The notes below the pieces were generated by a model. It was given only the letters and a program-made list of their open reading frames with translations. It was not told where the DNA came from and did not search any database. Source: Vigna angularis (Eukaryota > Streptophyta > Magnoliopsida > Fabales > Fabaceae). From it: a stretch of 64,000 bases of DNA. Numbering within the stretch: position 1 is the first letter of the stretch; every line of letters begins with the position of its first letter. The stretch covers positions 19,894,806 through 19,958,805 of the forward strand of contig NC_068978.1 of the NCBI RefSeq assembly GCF_016808095.1, written 5' to 3'. The translations under genes and the position numbers were made by a program. Shown piece after piece: positions 43,564 through 54,151 of this stretch.

Positions 43564-44167
43564 TCCCTAAACACTCCTCCTAAGTCCTCTCCTCACTTTT
43601 CCCCTCACTCATCCACCAAAAACCCTCTTTCTCACCATTTTTTCACAATTTAACCATTCATGTTTGGGGTTTTGGTGTGTGTGGCTGCTTGAAGTGCAGA
43701 TTTCTACCAATTGTTTGAGCTTTGTCCACGAATTCCTTGTGTTCAATCAAGTAAGTCATGCCATTTAGTGTTTTAAGTTCTAAAAAGTTTGATTTTTGAA
43801 GAATGTAGATGAAAAAGTTTGATTTTTTTATGTTTGGCACTGTCTATGCATGATTTACCACTATTTGGACCGATTAAATTGTGCTAATTGTGGTTTGGAC
43901 TGATTTGAAACTAATTTGGGAATTGAAAAATACAGCAAGAACATGCTTGGCTGCACCGCGTGCTGCTCAAACGCCCCTGAGGGGCGCCCAAGCGGTGAGC
44001 GACAGTGGCTGTTTTTCCTGGTTTGTTATGTTCTGGCTGTTTGGTTCTATGCAAGTGATGTTGAGGGCTCTCTGTTTTGCCCTCTTTCTGAATGAGAAGA
44101 ATTTGTTGATTTTTGGGACTAATGCTCGATGATATCTATGTTTGTTTTGTGAATCTCTATGTGAAGG
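43564..44167 (+). other. Leader region of the A2 3' ORF
   Basis: C/T-rich then AT-rich sequence that looks like a 5' UTR with an intron: caatcaagtaagtcatg (a possible donor at about 43758) and a downstream exon starting just before the ATG at 44168. It also contains a ggggcgcccaagcggtgagcg string like the LTR units. The splice interpretation is inference. Confidence 0.4.
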
Positions 44168-45387
44168 AATGGCTTCATCTTCAGGAAAAAGGATCAAAAC
44201 CCTAGGTACCAAAGACAAGGGAACAAAGAGGAAGGAGAAGGAGCAGTTCAATTCAAATAAGTTCAGAACTCCTGCTCATGAGAGATACTTCCCAGCTGTG
44301 GAGGGAAGGAGATTGTTGATGGAAAGGAAGGTGGCCAACATACCTTCTTTGGCTCCTCAATTTGAAAGGGAGCTGAACAATAGAGACTAGGGCCACCGGG
44401 CAACCTACCCCTCTCCCGCCAATGTAGACATTGTCAAAGAATTCTACACAAATGCAAAAGCATTGGGGAGGGGGGGAGAAGATGAGACTTACTTTAGCTA
44501 CATAAGGGGTAAGAGGGTTGCCTTTGATGTTGACACCATTAACACTTTTCTTGGTGTAGACTAGGAGGGAGCGTAGTGCCAGTTTGCCACGTCCATGCTA
44601 GAAGGAATTGACTATGAGGACGTGGAGCAGACTTTATGTGTGCTTAGAGGGCACTTTCAGAGGAACAGGTCTAGGTCACCCATTCACATCATTAGATCCC
44701 ATCTGACGCCTCTAGCAATATATTGGATGGCATTTTCTCATGCCAACATTCAGTCATGCTCCCATGTGTCAGACATCACTGTCCAGAGGTCCATCTTCCT
44801 CTATTGTGTTCTCAGGGGCCTCAACATTAATATTGGGCAGGTTATAGCTGATGAGATCCAGAGTTGTGCCCGTGGTGCAACCAACAAGGCACCCTTGGGA
44901 CATCCCTCCTTGATCACTCATCTTTGTGAAGCTGCTAGTATTGATGTTTTTAGGCCACCACTTGAGCGTCCAAGAAAGGAGTTGGATGCAACTTACTTTA
45001 CACACTACTATGCCGTGGATGAGCCAGGGCACCCAGTGCCACCACCACAGCAGCCTAGGATACGCAGGAGAGCACCATCACTTGCCTAGGAGCCAATTCA
45101 TGATGTCGCTCCTTTTTAGATGCGGGACATGTACTATTCTTTGCTTGATTCTAGAACTGCTGCCTTATATAGGGGCGAGTAGGAGCTGCTAAGGACACTG
45201 ACGTCCGCATTCCCTGAGAGACAAATCATATCTCAAGATGACTTTTGTAGCCCATGTGGCGTGGCCCGCTGACCTAGCACAGGAGGGTGGTAGAGCTAAA
45301 GCAGCTGAAGCTTCAGCCATGGATGAGGATGCTAAGGATGAGGATGATGATGTTGAGGCTGAGGAGGAGGACTCTGATGACGAGTGA
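44168..45387 (+). pseudogene. A2 3' ORF, plant-transposon-protein type (env-like position)
   Basis: Starts MASSSGKRIKTLGTK (basic N-terminus), then ERYFPAVEGRRLLMERK, VDIVKEFYTNAKAL and RGKRVAFDVDTINTFLGVD. After stops at 44388 and 44562 the frame continues as MLEGIDYEDVEQTLCVLRG and SHLTPLAIYWMAFSHANIQ, with helix-rich sequence to 45090. A worn tail ends in a very acidic stretch (DEDAKDEDDDVEAEEED) before the stop at 45387. The order (basic N-terminus, FY.N block, KG/RGK..DD block, helical half, acidic tail) parallels the extra ORF of the Sirevirus at 18052-19229. No signal peptide is visible. At least four stops make it a pseudogene. Confidence 0.7.
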
Positions 45388-46791
45388 TGAGTGTACTTGG
45401 CATCTACTAATGGATGCCACTTTTGTTTCAGAACAGGATCTTTGTTATTTTACTGTTTATTATTTGGATTGTTAGACTTTATTTTGTTTCTGTTTTTATT
45501 GTTTTCTTTTTAATTATTTGTTTTGTTGATTGTGCTTTGCTTGAATGAACTACATTGCTTTGGTTCAACTATTTTGTGTTTTGTGATAAGTATTGCTTTG
45601 GGATACTCTAGTGTGCTGATTGATGTTGAGATGATATAAGATGTGCTGATATATAGGTGATGGCTCACAGTGTATGGAACAAGTGCTTGAGGTAAAACTT
45701 GATTGAGGTACTAAGTAGGGTGTTTTTCTGAATTATGGGACTTGTGAGTTTGCTTGTGTGAGATTTGGGCTTCAGAGTTTTTTTTTTTTTTTTGTGAATA
45801 ATTGCTATTGTTTTGGAAGCATGAATCGTTTAGCCAAAATTTTCTGTGATCGAACTACTTGCTTGCAGGTTTCATATGATTAAGGCCATCTTTTGTTATC
45901 CATTATTCTTCTTAACTTTCACATGATTTCTTTACACTGAAAAGAAAACAATTTACTCTAACCTTTGAACCTTGAGCCTTATGTAATTTTTGAAAATCCT
46001 ATGTGAAAATCTCAACCTTGAGTTAAGTTGAGAACATTTGTAAGGTATTGATAAAGGTTCAAGTTTGCGGTTGCTAAAAAGATTGAGAAAGGAAAAGAAA
46101 AAGCATTGAGCTAAGCAGTGAATACATGAAAAGCAAAAGAAAAAGAAAAGGATGAAAAGAAAAGAAAAGAGAAGCTCAATGCAAGGGAAAGCTGGGAAAA
46201 AGAAAGAGAGTTTGTGCTTGAATGATGATGTCATAAATGTCTCTCTTAACTCAAGGATTTTGTTGACCAGAAAAACAAATTTCCTTATTAGCCCACCCAA
46301 GTTACAAGCCATGAAAAGCCCTTGTGATGACAACTTGCTTGTAAGTATGTTTGATTGTGGATAAATGAAAGACAAAGTTAATTTTTTGTGACAGAGTGAT
46401 AGCAGAGTGAAAAAGGCACCAACACCTCACTATACACTTGTGAGTTGAGTGATACACTTTTGAGTTCTTGAGTGATATACTTTTGAGTGCTTAAGTGAAA
46501 CACTTTCTTTGGTGAGGAGTAGTCCTTTGAATTTCTGATTGCATCTTTGCTTGGTTGATTGATCATTCTTAAGGATAGCATCTGTTAAAGTATATGAGCA
46601 TCACATTGATTTTGATTGAATTAAGGCATCTGCTCATCTTGACTGACATCTGTATGTTGAGCTGATAAAAGTGATCTCTTGTTATGGAAGAAAAAGTTTT
46701 TGAAAAATGTTGAATCATTGTAGTGATTGTTCTGAAAAGCTGAGTTATAATCTATTTTGCTTGAGGACAAGCAAAGTTCTAAGTTTGGGGT
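45388..46791 (+). other. A2 non-coding region before the 3' LTR
   Basis: About 1.4 kb with no credible ORF, matching A1's 29005-30336 in reverse. Just before the LTR is ttctaagtttggggt, the likely polypurine tract. Confidence 0.7.
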
Positions 46792-48199
46792 TGTGATAAC
46801 GGTTGAAAATACCGTTATTTGTGATGTAATTTTGATACGAAATGCAGTCTTTGCTGCTTAGAAACTTGCTTGGAATCATGTTTTTCTGTTAAGTTGTGTG
46901 AATAAGAGAGTTGAGGTTGAATTTGATGGTTTTATGACTAATTCTCCTTATTTTCGTTGAAAATAAGAAAATATGGAAAGCAGGGATAAAGTGCTAAAGA
47001 GATGGAGCTTAGAAAGGCTTCGAACAGCACGAGAATGGAGGGATGCTCGAAGCTTAGGCGCCCTTTTTGGAGGCTTGAGCCTAGAAGAGTGTCGCTCACG
47101 GCCTTGAGCACCGGAGGCACGAAGCTTGGGCGCCATCTGGAAGGCTTAAGCGTTGAAGACCACCGCTCACTGCCCGGGCGCCCTTTTTTGGGCGCTTGAG
47201 CACCGGAAGCACGAAGCTTGGGCGTCCTCTCTGAGGCTGGAGTGTGGAAGACCACCGCTGACCGCCCGAGCGCCCTAAGTGGGGTGCTTGAGCGCCAGCG
47301 ACAGGGGCCTAGTCTTTGTTTATGTTCTGTCTTCGCTCTATTTCAAGGACCCAAGCGTCCTATGTTTTGTATCTTTGGCTGGAGCAGCACAACAGCACAC
47401 TCTTCCACTCTCTAAAGGCGGATTTGGATGCGGGAGCTTCCATCCTCTACTTTTAGGGTTTTGTTATCTCTTTTTTTTCCATTATTCATCTAGTTTCATC
47501 ATGTCTATGGTGAACTAAACTCTATTTGTTGTTGGGGAATGATGTAACCTTGTGAACTCTCATGTATTTGAATTTATTCTTAATAACACATGTTTTTTCA
47601 TTAATTGTTAGAGTAATTCATCTGTGCTTATTACATGCTTTATTTAACTCATTTGTAGCGTGATGTATGAATTGCATGAGTGCCGGGAGGTTCCTTACAA
47701 TTCAGGTTCTTATTGAATTCTCCCAAGAGTAATATTGCTCAGGGATGAGGGTATAAGTCTTTGTCGTCTTAAAGGTCTTGATCTTCACATTTAATTACTA
47801 GGAATGCTAGGAGGAATTGCATGAACTGGTGATTAAGGACAGGCTTCTTCGTCGAGGGATCGGGTTTAAGTGATTTAGTGAGTGACATTAACATTAATGC
47901 ATAAAGAAGAATTCTTACATACATGAAAGGGAACTTGGTGAAATCTAACCCCAACAACATATTCATCTCATATTAAACAACATTTGTTTATCACTGTGCT
48001 CTTCTGCTATTGATAAAACTGCATTCATATTTAATTTTTTGTCTTTGCATTTGAAACCAATGATCTCGTTTTCTTTAAGTCATAATTAATCGAGTTATCA
48101 CACGACTGTCTAGTGCCGAGTGTCCTTTGGGATACGATACTTGGTCTTACCATTTTATATTACTTGTGCGATTCGGTACACTTGCCGATTCATCCAACA
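46792..48199 (+). repeat. A2 3' LTR, complete, 1408 bp
   Basis: Starts tgtgataacggttgaaaata and ends ccgattcatccaaca. The centre (47030-47300) has degenerate units of about 70 bp around gggcgcttgagcgcc and 'gaccaccgctca'. Of the Athila LTRs here it is the one with both ends and no insertion in direct continuity with its element. Confidence 0.88.
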
Positions 48200-48429
48200 C
48201 TTGTTACCAAAGAAATTTCTTAAATTGAAGGTATTGATTAAATGATGACCTTCTCCCCAAAGGCAAAGACCATAAAAAATATTGTTTTCTTAGAACTAGT
48301 GGAAAAATGACATTTCACGTCTAGCATTTAACGTCTACATATGAAAAAGCCAACGTTAAAAATAAATTGTGGCATTGTTTTAAATAATTCTCCTATTTAG
48401 ACGTCGAAAATGTAGGGAGGTTGAACATA

Positions 48430-48912
48430 CACACATAGATCTCTATACTTGTAAGATATTGTTCGCTTTGGGCTAAGCCCTCATGGATTTGCTTTTGATA
48501 CCACTCCAAAAGGCCTCTTACCAATGAAGGTATCTTATGTGTATATAACTCATGTGCATCTCTTATTTTATCTAATGTGGGACTTTGTTTGTACCTAACA
48601 ATCCTCTCCTCAAACAAAGGACTATGGTTCTCCACCTCTCCTACAGCGGAAGTCTTTTCTTATCCTCGAGTACACCATGGTCAATCCTTCTCTTTGCTCT
48701 CTTTCATCATCCATGGTCACACATTAAGCATCTCTTTCTCTCTACCTCTCATGATACATCTGGCTATTTGCTACCGGCCACCTGCAAGGCTTCACCTTAC
48801 CATGGTGGTACCACTCCAAAAGGTCTCTTACCAATGAAGGTATCTTATGTGTATATAAACTCATGTCCATCTCTTGTTTTATCTGATGTGGGACTTTGTT
48901 TGTACCTACCAC
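48430..48912 (-). mobile_element. TRIM-like remnant with two direct repeats of about 102 bp
   Basis: Direct repeats at 48499-48600 and 48809-48912 share taccactccaaaagg...gggactttgtttgtacct. On the minus strand they begin TGTTAGGTACAAACAAAGTCCCACAT, a typical TRIM LTR start. The left copy is followed on the minus strand by tggtatcaaaagc, a PBS-like tRNA-Met complement. The ends and TSD are unclear, so this may be a truncated or recombined element. Confidence 0.55.
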
Positions 48913-49300
48913 AAAATTCCCACATTCATACGTCATATGTCTAATTGATGTTTGAAACGAGGAATTTCGACATCAATTATCGTTGGATATTGACCTTTTC
49001 GACGTTATATGACTGCTTGAATCATGCCAACCTGCAAAAAAATTATCTTTTAGGTGTTCATGAAGCAATTTGATGTCTGAAAAGGGAAATTCTGACGTCT
49101 CTTATTTATCCATTAAAGTTTCCTTCTGACCATTTTGTGGCCACTTTTTAAGCTTTTAAAACATTTTTGTCCTCCAAATTGATAATTCTTGTCTCGAGAT
49201 TTCAAACAGCTCCTTCATATTCACAAAATCTATTAATTTCTTGCTCATATAATCATCACATTAATGCATAGGTAACCCTAAACATTAACACATACGTATT

Positions 49301-50714
49301 TGTTGGGTCTATCAAGGAGAGAGTTCACCGGGAAGACACAAACATCAATGAGATCTGAGCCCAACCAGATAAGGGATTGACACCACTCTCTACCCAAAAC
49401 CTTAAGGCAATGGGTTAATGGGTGATAGAAGCAACCTCTACCTTCAAGAATGGAGTGGCTTATCGGACCAAAAGTGGTAGTGGAATGGAGATTGGTTGGA
49501 GATGTTACGGTGCACTGAAGGTGTTCGATGAATTGTCTGGTGCGGTTTTGGAAGTGTGTAGGCAGGTTCTCTAACTCAGACGGCCTTCCAAGGGGGAAGG
49601 AATTAGAGGATAAGTGTGCTAAGAAGGCACAAGTCAATGAATTTGAAAGTAAGAACTGGCTGGACAATTCAGCAGCGTTTCTTTATACAATTCAAGTTGA
49701 GTTTTACAATGAATCAAGCTCTCTTTCATAGATGAAGAGAAGCTTGGAAATGTGCAAGTGAAGCTGCATATTTACAATGTGCTTGAAGCAAAGAGAAGTA
49801 TGCAGGAGACGGTAGTCAACTAGCTACATTTTGCACGTGGAACATGTTGGAAAAGAAGCTACGGCTGGCGTGTTCCATGTGGTAAATATGCTCCACGACT
49901 GGAATGTGCTCGACATGAAAAATATGCACGGTTGAATATGTTTCACATGGAAAGGGTTGAAAACGTGCTCCAAAGATAAGGGCTTCATGGCTTAACTTGT
50001 CTTTATTGTGCTCCCTTGCTTGGTAAGCTTTTTAGGATGTATAAGCATACTTTCCAACCTTATTAATGTCCTGCAAAACAATGTGAATGAAATTTAGTTA
50101 AAGAGAACACTCTAAGACTTAGAAAGAAAAGATCCTTTTGTTTATTGAATTTCACTTTCTTAATCTTAAGTTGATACTTCTTTGGATGGGAAGTCCCTAA
50201 AGGGGTTGCCATCAATGGGTCTTTCATCTTTATATATTACTTTACTTTCTCATTTCTATCCAATGTAGTACTTAGACTCACACTTGGATTCCCAACAATC
50301 TCCCCCTCAAGGGTGAGTTCCTTCAACAAAGGTACACTCACTTCCAGTGGAAGCATTCCAAACCAACCACAACCACGAGTAGCCCTTTCCAATTGTCGTT
50401 CATCTTAACGGGACTTGCTTACCTGAATACCCTTTGCTAGGAAGACTTTCGGTGTAGGGATCATTATACTCGTATGAGCCGGTCACCAAGACAAACCATT
50501 GGCTCTAATACCACTGTTGGGTCTATCAAGGAAGGGGTTCACCAGGGAGACAAATACACCAATGAGATTTGAGCCCAACCACATAAGGGATTGACACCAC
50601 TCTCTACCAAAAACCTTAAGACAATGGGTTAATGGGTCTTTCATCTTTATATATTGCTCTACTTTCTCATTTCTATCCAATGTGGGACATAGACTCACAC
50701 TTGGATTCCCAACA
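49301..50714 (-). mobile_element. TRIM retroelement with an insertion in its 3' LTR
   Basis: The 200-bp LTRs (50515-50714 intact; 49301-50297 interrupted) read tgttgggtctatcaag ... ggattcccaaca. Minus orientation: next to the right LTR is tggtattagagcc (tRNA-Met type PBS), and next to the left LTR is gaggggga (polypurine tract). The interior is only 217 bp and non-coding. The flanks gtatt (49296-49300) and gtata (50715-50719) match at 4 of 5. Removing the 797-bp extra block gives a left LTR of exactly 200 bp. Confidence 0.82.
49424..50212. mobile_element. Unclassified 789-bp insertion in the TRIM LTR
   Basis: It lies between taatgggt (49416-49423) and caatgggt (50213-50220), a 7- or 8-bp TSD. 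The ends gatagaagcaacctct and the reverse complement gatggcaacccct hint at short, imperfect inverted repeats. It holds a 68-codon ORF without recognisable features. TSD length would suit hAT, but I cannot classify it. Confidence 0.55.
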
Positions 50715-51804
50715 GTATAATGAAGATGAAGAAGTTGACAAAAATCCCCGAGATAAGAAATTCTCGATTTGGATGACACAAATATTCTGAAAGCTAACTA
50801 TAAAAGACATCTCCGAGAAAGCTTAAAAATGCCTCTTAATACGATCAAGAGGGAAACTTTAATGGATAAGGAATGAGAAAGTGATACCTTATTTAATTAA
50901 ACCCTAAAAGTTTATTAGACGCCGAAAAAGGTGATTTTCAAAAAAAAAAATTAACATTGGTAAATGACCTTTCAGACGTTATATATTTATGTATAAATCA
51001 TTTCAACCTCTACTCAAAAAAGACCTTTGGGTTGCCCAATGAGCAACTAGAGGCTGGAAAGGCTAAATTTCGATGTTAATTAACGTTGTAAATTCACCTT
51101 ATAAATGTTATATGTGCTTCAAATTATGTGAAAACATTAAGGCTTTTCATTTGTAGCTGTAAGAATTTACTCTCTTTTCGACGTCATATGGCTTGTAAAA
51201 ACTTGTAAAAACATAACTTAGACACACTATTTCTATGTGCTTTCATACTGCTTGAACCTGCATTTTCGAAGATGAGTTTGAGAAAGTAGAAAGGTTAGTG
51301 TTTACTCTCTTAACTCTTGTCAAAGTGTTTCCCTTACTTTGTTGATGTATTTGCTTAGCTTTGATCGATTTTTGTTTTTTTTTTTTTCGTTTAGTACTGA
51401 CGTGCTTACACAACTTGATACTCCATCCCCTGAAGTGAACCAACTGGTTCATTCACGAAGCTAAGGAAGAACAAAAGTCAATTTTGTGTTATTTACCATA
51501 AGTGTATGTGTTTTCCAAGACATGGCTACAATTTGTTTTGTGTTTCTATATTCATTTGATGTTGGTGTTCTCCATGAAGGTTACTGTCCATTGCTTCCAA
51601 TAACTCCTTTCTATTACTTTAGGTTGTACGTTTTGAATGACATCGAAATGTGGTCATATATTATTTCATACACGATTTTTAGTTTCGCCTGTACTTTGTG
51701 TGTTGTTTCTTGTATTTGTCTTTAATATTTGTATGTTTATTGTAAGTTAGATTAATTTTTTGATGTGATTTTTTGCATTTTTTTATAAACCTTTTAAAAG
51801 TAGT

Positions 51805-52060
51805 ATGGATCAAAGTTGGATGAATGAATATCGTATTAGTCAAGAGTATGAAAAAGGAGTTTTTGAGTTCTTACAATATGTTCAAGAACACGCAAACCCA
51901 ATGAACATGACATATTTTTGTCCTTGTGTTTGTTGCCTTAATCAAATATTTCAAGACTTGGAAAACATTCGTGATCACCTATTCATCTATGGAATAATGA
52001 TGTGTTATAAACTTTGGATTTGACATGGAGAAGTACTACATCATCATACAACGTCAAGAG
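51805..52060 (+). pseudogene. CACTA transposase-associated domain fragment
   Basis: Reads MDQSWMNEYRISQEYEKGVFEF, then CPCVCCLNQ and IRDHLFIYGIMMCYKLWI, a stop, and HGE. This is the N-terminal zinc-type domain of plant CACTA transposases (Pfam Transpos_assoc), whose relatives read M-RSWMY..R, CPC..C.N and DHL...GF...Y..W..HGE. No DDE transposase core was found downstream, so it is a fragment. Confidence 0.72.
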
Positions 52061-52260
52061 GAACAAACTATATGGACTAATGAATGAGTGATCATTTAGA
52101 GGACATGGTACGTGTTGTTGGTGAAGAAAAGTTTGGAAGAGCTCATTTATATGATTCTCTTAAGAACGATTAAGAGAAGGAGTTGTATCAAGGATGCAGC
52201 ATGGAACGCCTCTGACAACAACAAGAAATTTAAAGGGCACTTGAAGAAAGACTTCAGACC

Positions 52261-53345
52261 ATGACCTAGTAGAAGGACAATACCCCTATTGAAGATCCAA
52301 TAAGACGTCATGTAAGCACCAAAGGCTCATGCTCTACTATAGATCATACTGACTACACTTTGTAGTATGAGCTATTGGTTGATGAAGATCCCTCACATGT
52401 AATGGCCATGGGACGACAGATTGTCGAAGGACAAACCATTAATGGTGCTCCTCTATTGCCCTACCATGCGCGGGTGACAATTGATAAGTTAGAGACCCTC
52501 ACGCTCAAGTACTTGTATCAACTTCTGAAATACAATTCGTGGGGGAGGCCTTAGGCACATTTATAGCTTGGCCTAAGCCTTTGATCATGCCTTATTTTGG
52601 CCTACCACAAGTATTATATTGTTATTCTTAGTATTTTTATGTTGAAGTTATAAATAAATGATTCATAAATTTTGCAAATATTTATTTCAATTCTACAATC
52701 CGGAGAAACAAGAAATGCCTGAGCCTGTGAGCCATGAAGATGATGAGGCAAAAGAAAAGGATGATCCTTTATCCAAGTTGATGAGAAAATTCATAGGTTG
52801 AATAAAAGACCAATAGAGATGAAGTGAGACTTAAGAGTATTTGGTCTCTAGTGTCATGTGTCATTGTATATTACTCTAAATGATGCTTGGGAGGTCGCTG
52901 ATAGAGAAAGAATGTTAAACATTTCATTGTATATTACTCTAAATGGTGCATGCAAGATTTTTCATTGTCTTTCCTTTTTAAATATTCAAAATTTACTTTT
53001 AATATATATACTTAACTTTATTGTTATAGGTACATGGACATTGTCATTGTGGACCGAGGTCGGACATCCTTGTATGACTTTTTTGAAACTCAAACCATTC
53101 AACCATTTGGAAACACAGTAGAATTTCAAGCAATCGTATATGAAAACATGGATGGTTGAGTCCTAAAGAGAGATGTATATCGTGCCATACATTGATGGGT
53201 ATGTGTTACTTATTGTACAATTTTATGCAAATTTAATTAATCGACTCACTATTTGTGATTCATGATAAAGGCCATTGGCAAGTGATGGTTATTATACCAA
53301 GAGAATGTCAAGTTGTATGGTTTCATTCCCTGTATAGAAAGATGA
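52261..53345 (+). pseudogene. Remnant of a CACTA-linked Ulp1-type protease gene
   Basis: Two coding-like blocks. The first (52368-52610) reads VDEDPSHVMAMGRQIVEGQ and, after a frame change, GEALGTFIAWPKPLIMP, a segment usual in plant CACTA-associated proteins. The second (53030-53345) reads DRGRTSLYDFFETQTIQPFGNT, MYIVPYIDG and, after an intron-like gap (about 53199-53270), GHWQVMVIIPRECQVVWFHSL. GHW carries the catalytic His of Ulp1/C48 cysteine proteases (SUMO protease fold). The catalytic Cys region is not seen. Stops and frame changes make it a pseudogene. Confidence 0.62.
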
Positions 53346-54151
53346 AACCTGACTTGAAATCTTTATTACAAACATCAGTATTACATTCTTTCATATCAAT
53401 TCATTATGATATTAATATATTAACATATGTTTCAAATTTAATTAGAGTTGTATGTAGGCCCAAAGAACGACAAATTAAAATAATCTATCCAAAGGTTAGA
53501 CTTCATTGATCTTTAACTTATTAATTTTCGTATATGAAATTTACTCCATAATATTTGACTATTTTCTATGTCATGTTTAGTGTAACAAGCAGTCATATTC
53601 TTGGACATGTAGGTAGTATATAATGTCTAGGATAGCGGTGTCATTTGAGCCCTTGACCCATGGGTTGACCCTAACCCCTTCTAAAATCAAGCCCCAATTT
53701 TCTAGCCCACTGAATAGGGGGCTTTTTAAAAGCCCCAAACCCTAAAGCCCCACATAAAGTGGGTTGGGGGTAGGGTTAGGATGGGGCTAGCCTCCAAACT
53801 AAATTAATTCAGTTTTAATATTTTTTAGTTATTTCTTTTATTTACTTTAGAAGTTCAATAATTTCCAAATTTTATATGATATTTAATATCTTTTTAATTA
53901 AATATAAATGTATAAATATTGATTTTATAAAAAATTATTTAAAATAATTTTTTAATTATAAGTATATTTTAAATATATAATTTTATTATTTTGGAAAGTT
54001 AAAAAAGAAAATTTTTATTTAAAAGAAAATGAAAAAATTTTCAAAAAAGAAATTATAAAATTAACAGTTCAAAATTCGATTTTTCAATAATCGATTTCTG
54101 ATATCTATATAAATATTTGAAATATTAATTATGGATAGATTTTAAATTCAA

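Larger units (their letters stand above)
36756..48199 (+). mobile_element. A2: Athila-related element with gag, protease and a 3' ORF but no RT or integrase
   Basis: Plus-strand element. The 5' LTR is truncated (36756-37326), followed by a tRNA-Asp-like PBS (37333-37350), gag (37514-40811, split by a solo LTR), a protease ORF (40802-41764), a duplicated non-coding stretch, a hairpin insertion, a plant-transposon-protein-like ORF (44168-45387), about 1.3 kb of non-coding DNA and a complete 3' LTR (46792-48199). No RT, RNase H or integrase sequence occurs between protease and the 3' ORF. It would depend on another element's enzymes. Left TSD is lost with the LTR. Confidence 0.85.
48290..53530 (+). 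mobile_element. Decayed CACTA-class transposon region
   Basis: The left edge reads actagtggaaaaatgacatttc, close to CACTA tips seen in legumes. Repeated short motifs with gacgt (gacgtcgaaaatg, cgacgttatatg, cagacgttatat) occur at 48300-49140 and 50900-51190, like subterminal repeats. Coding remnants follow: a transposase-associated domain (51805-52060) and Ulp1-protease-type sequence (52261-53345), both common in plant CACTA elements. No matching right end or TSD was found, so the limits are approximate. Two TRIM-like elements lie inside. Confidence 0.55.

Noticed and set aside
16467..48204. A1 and A2 as one inserted unit with matching outer flanks
   Set aside because: The outer flanks gtgcc (16467-16471) and cttgt (48200-48204) do not match, so no common TSD supports a single insertion.
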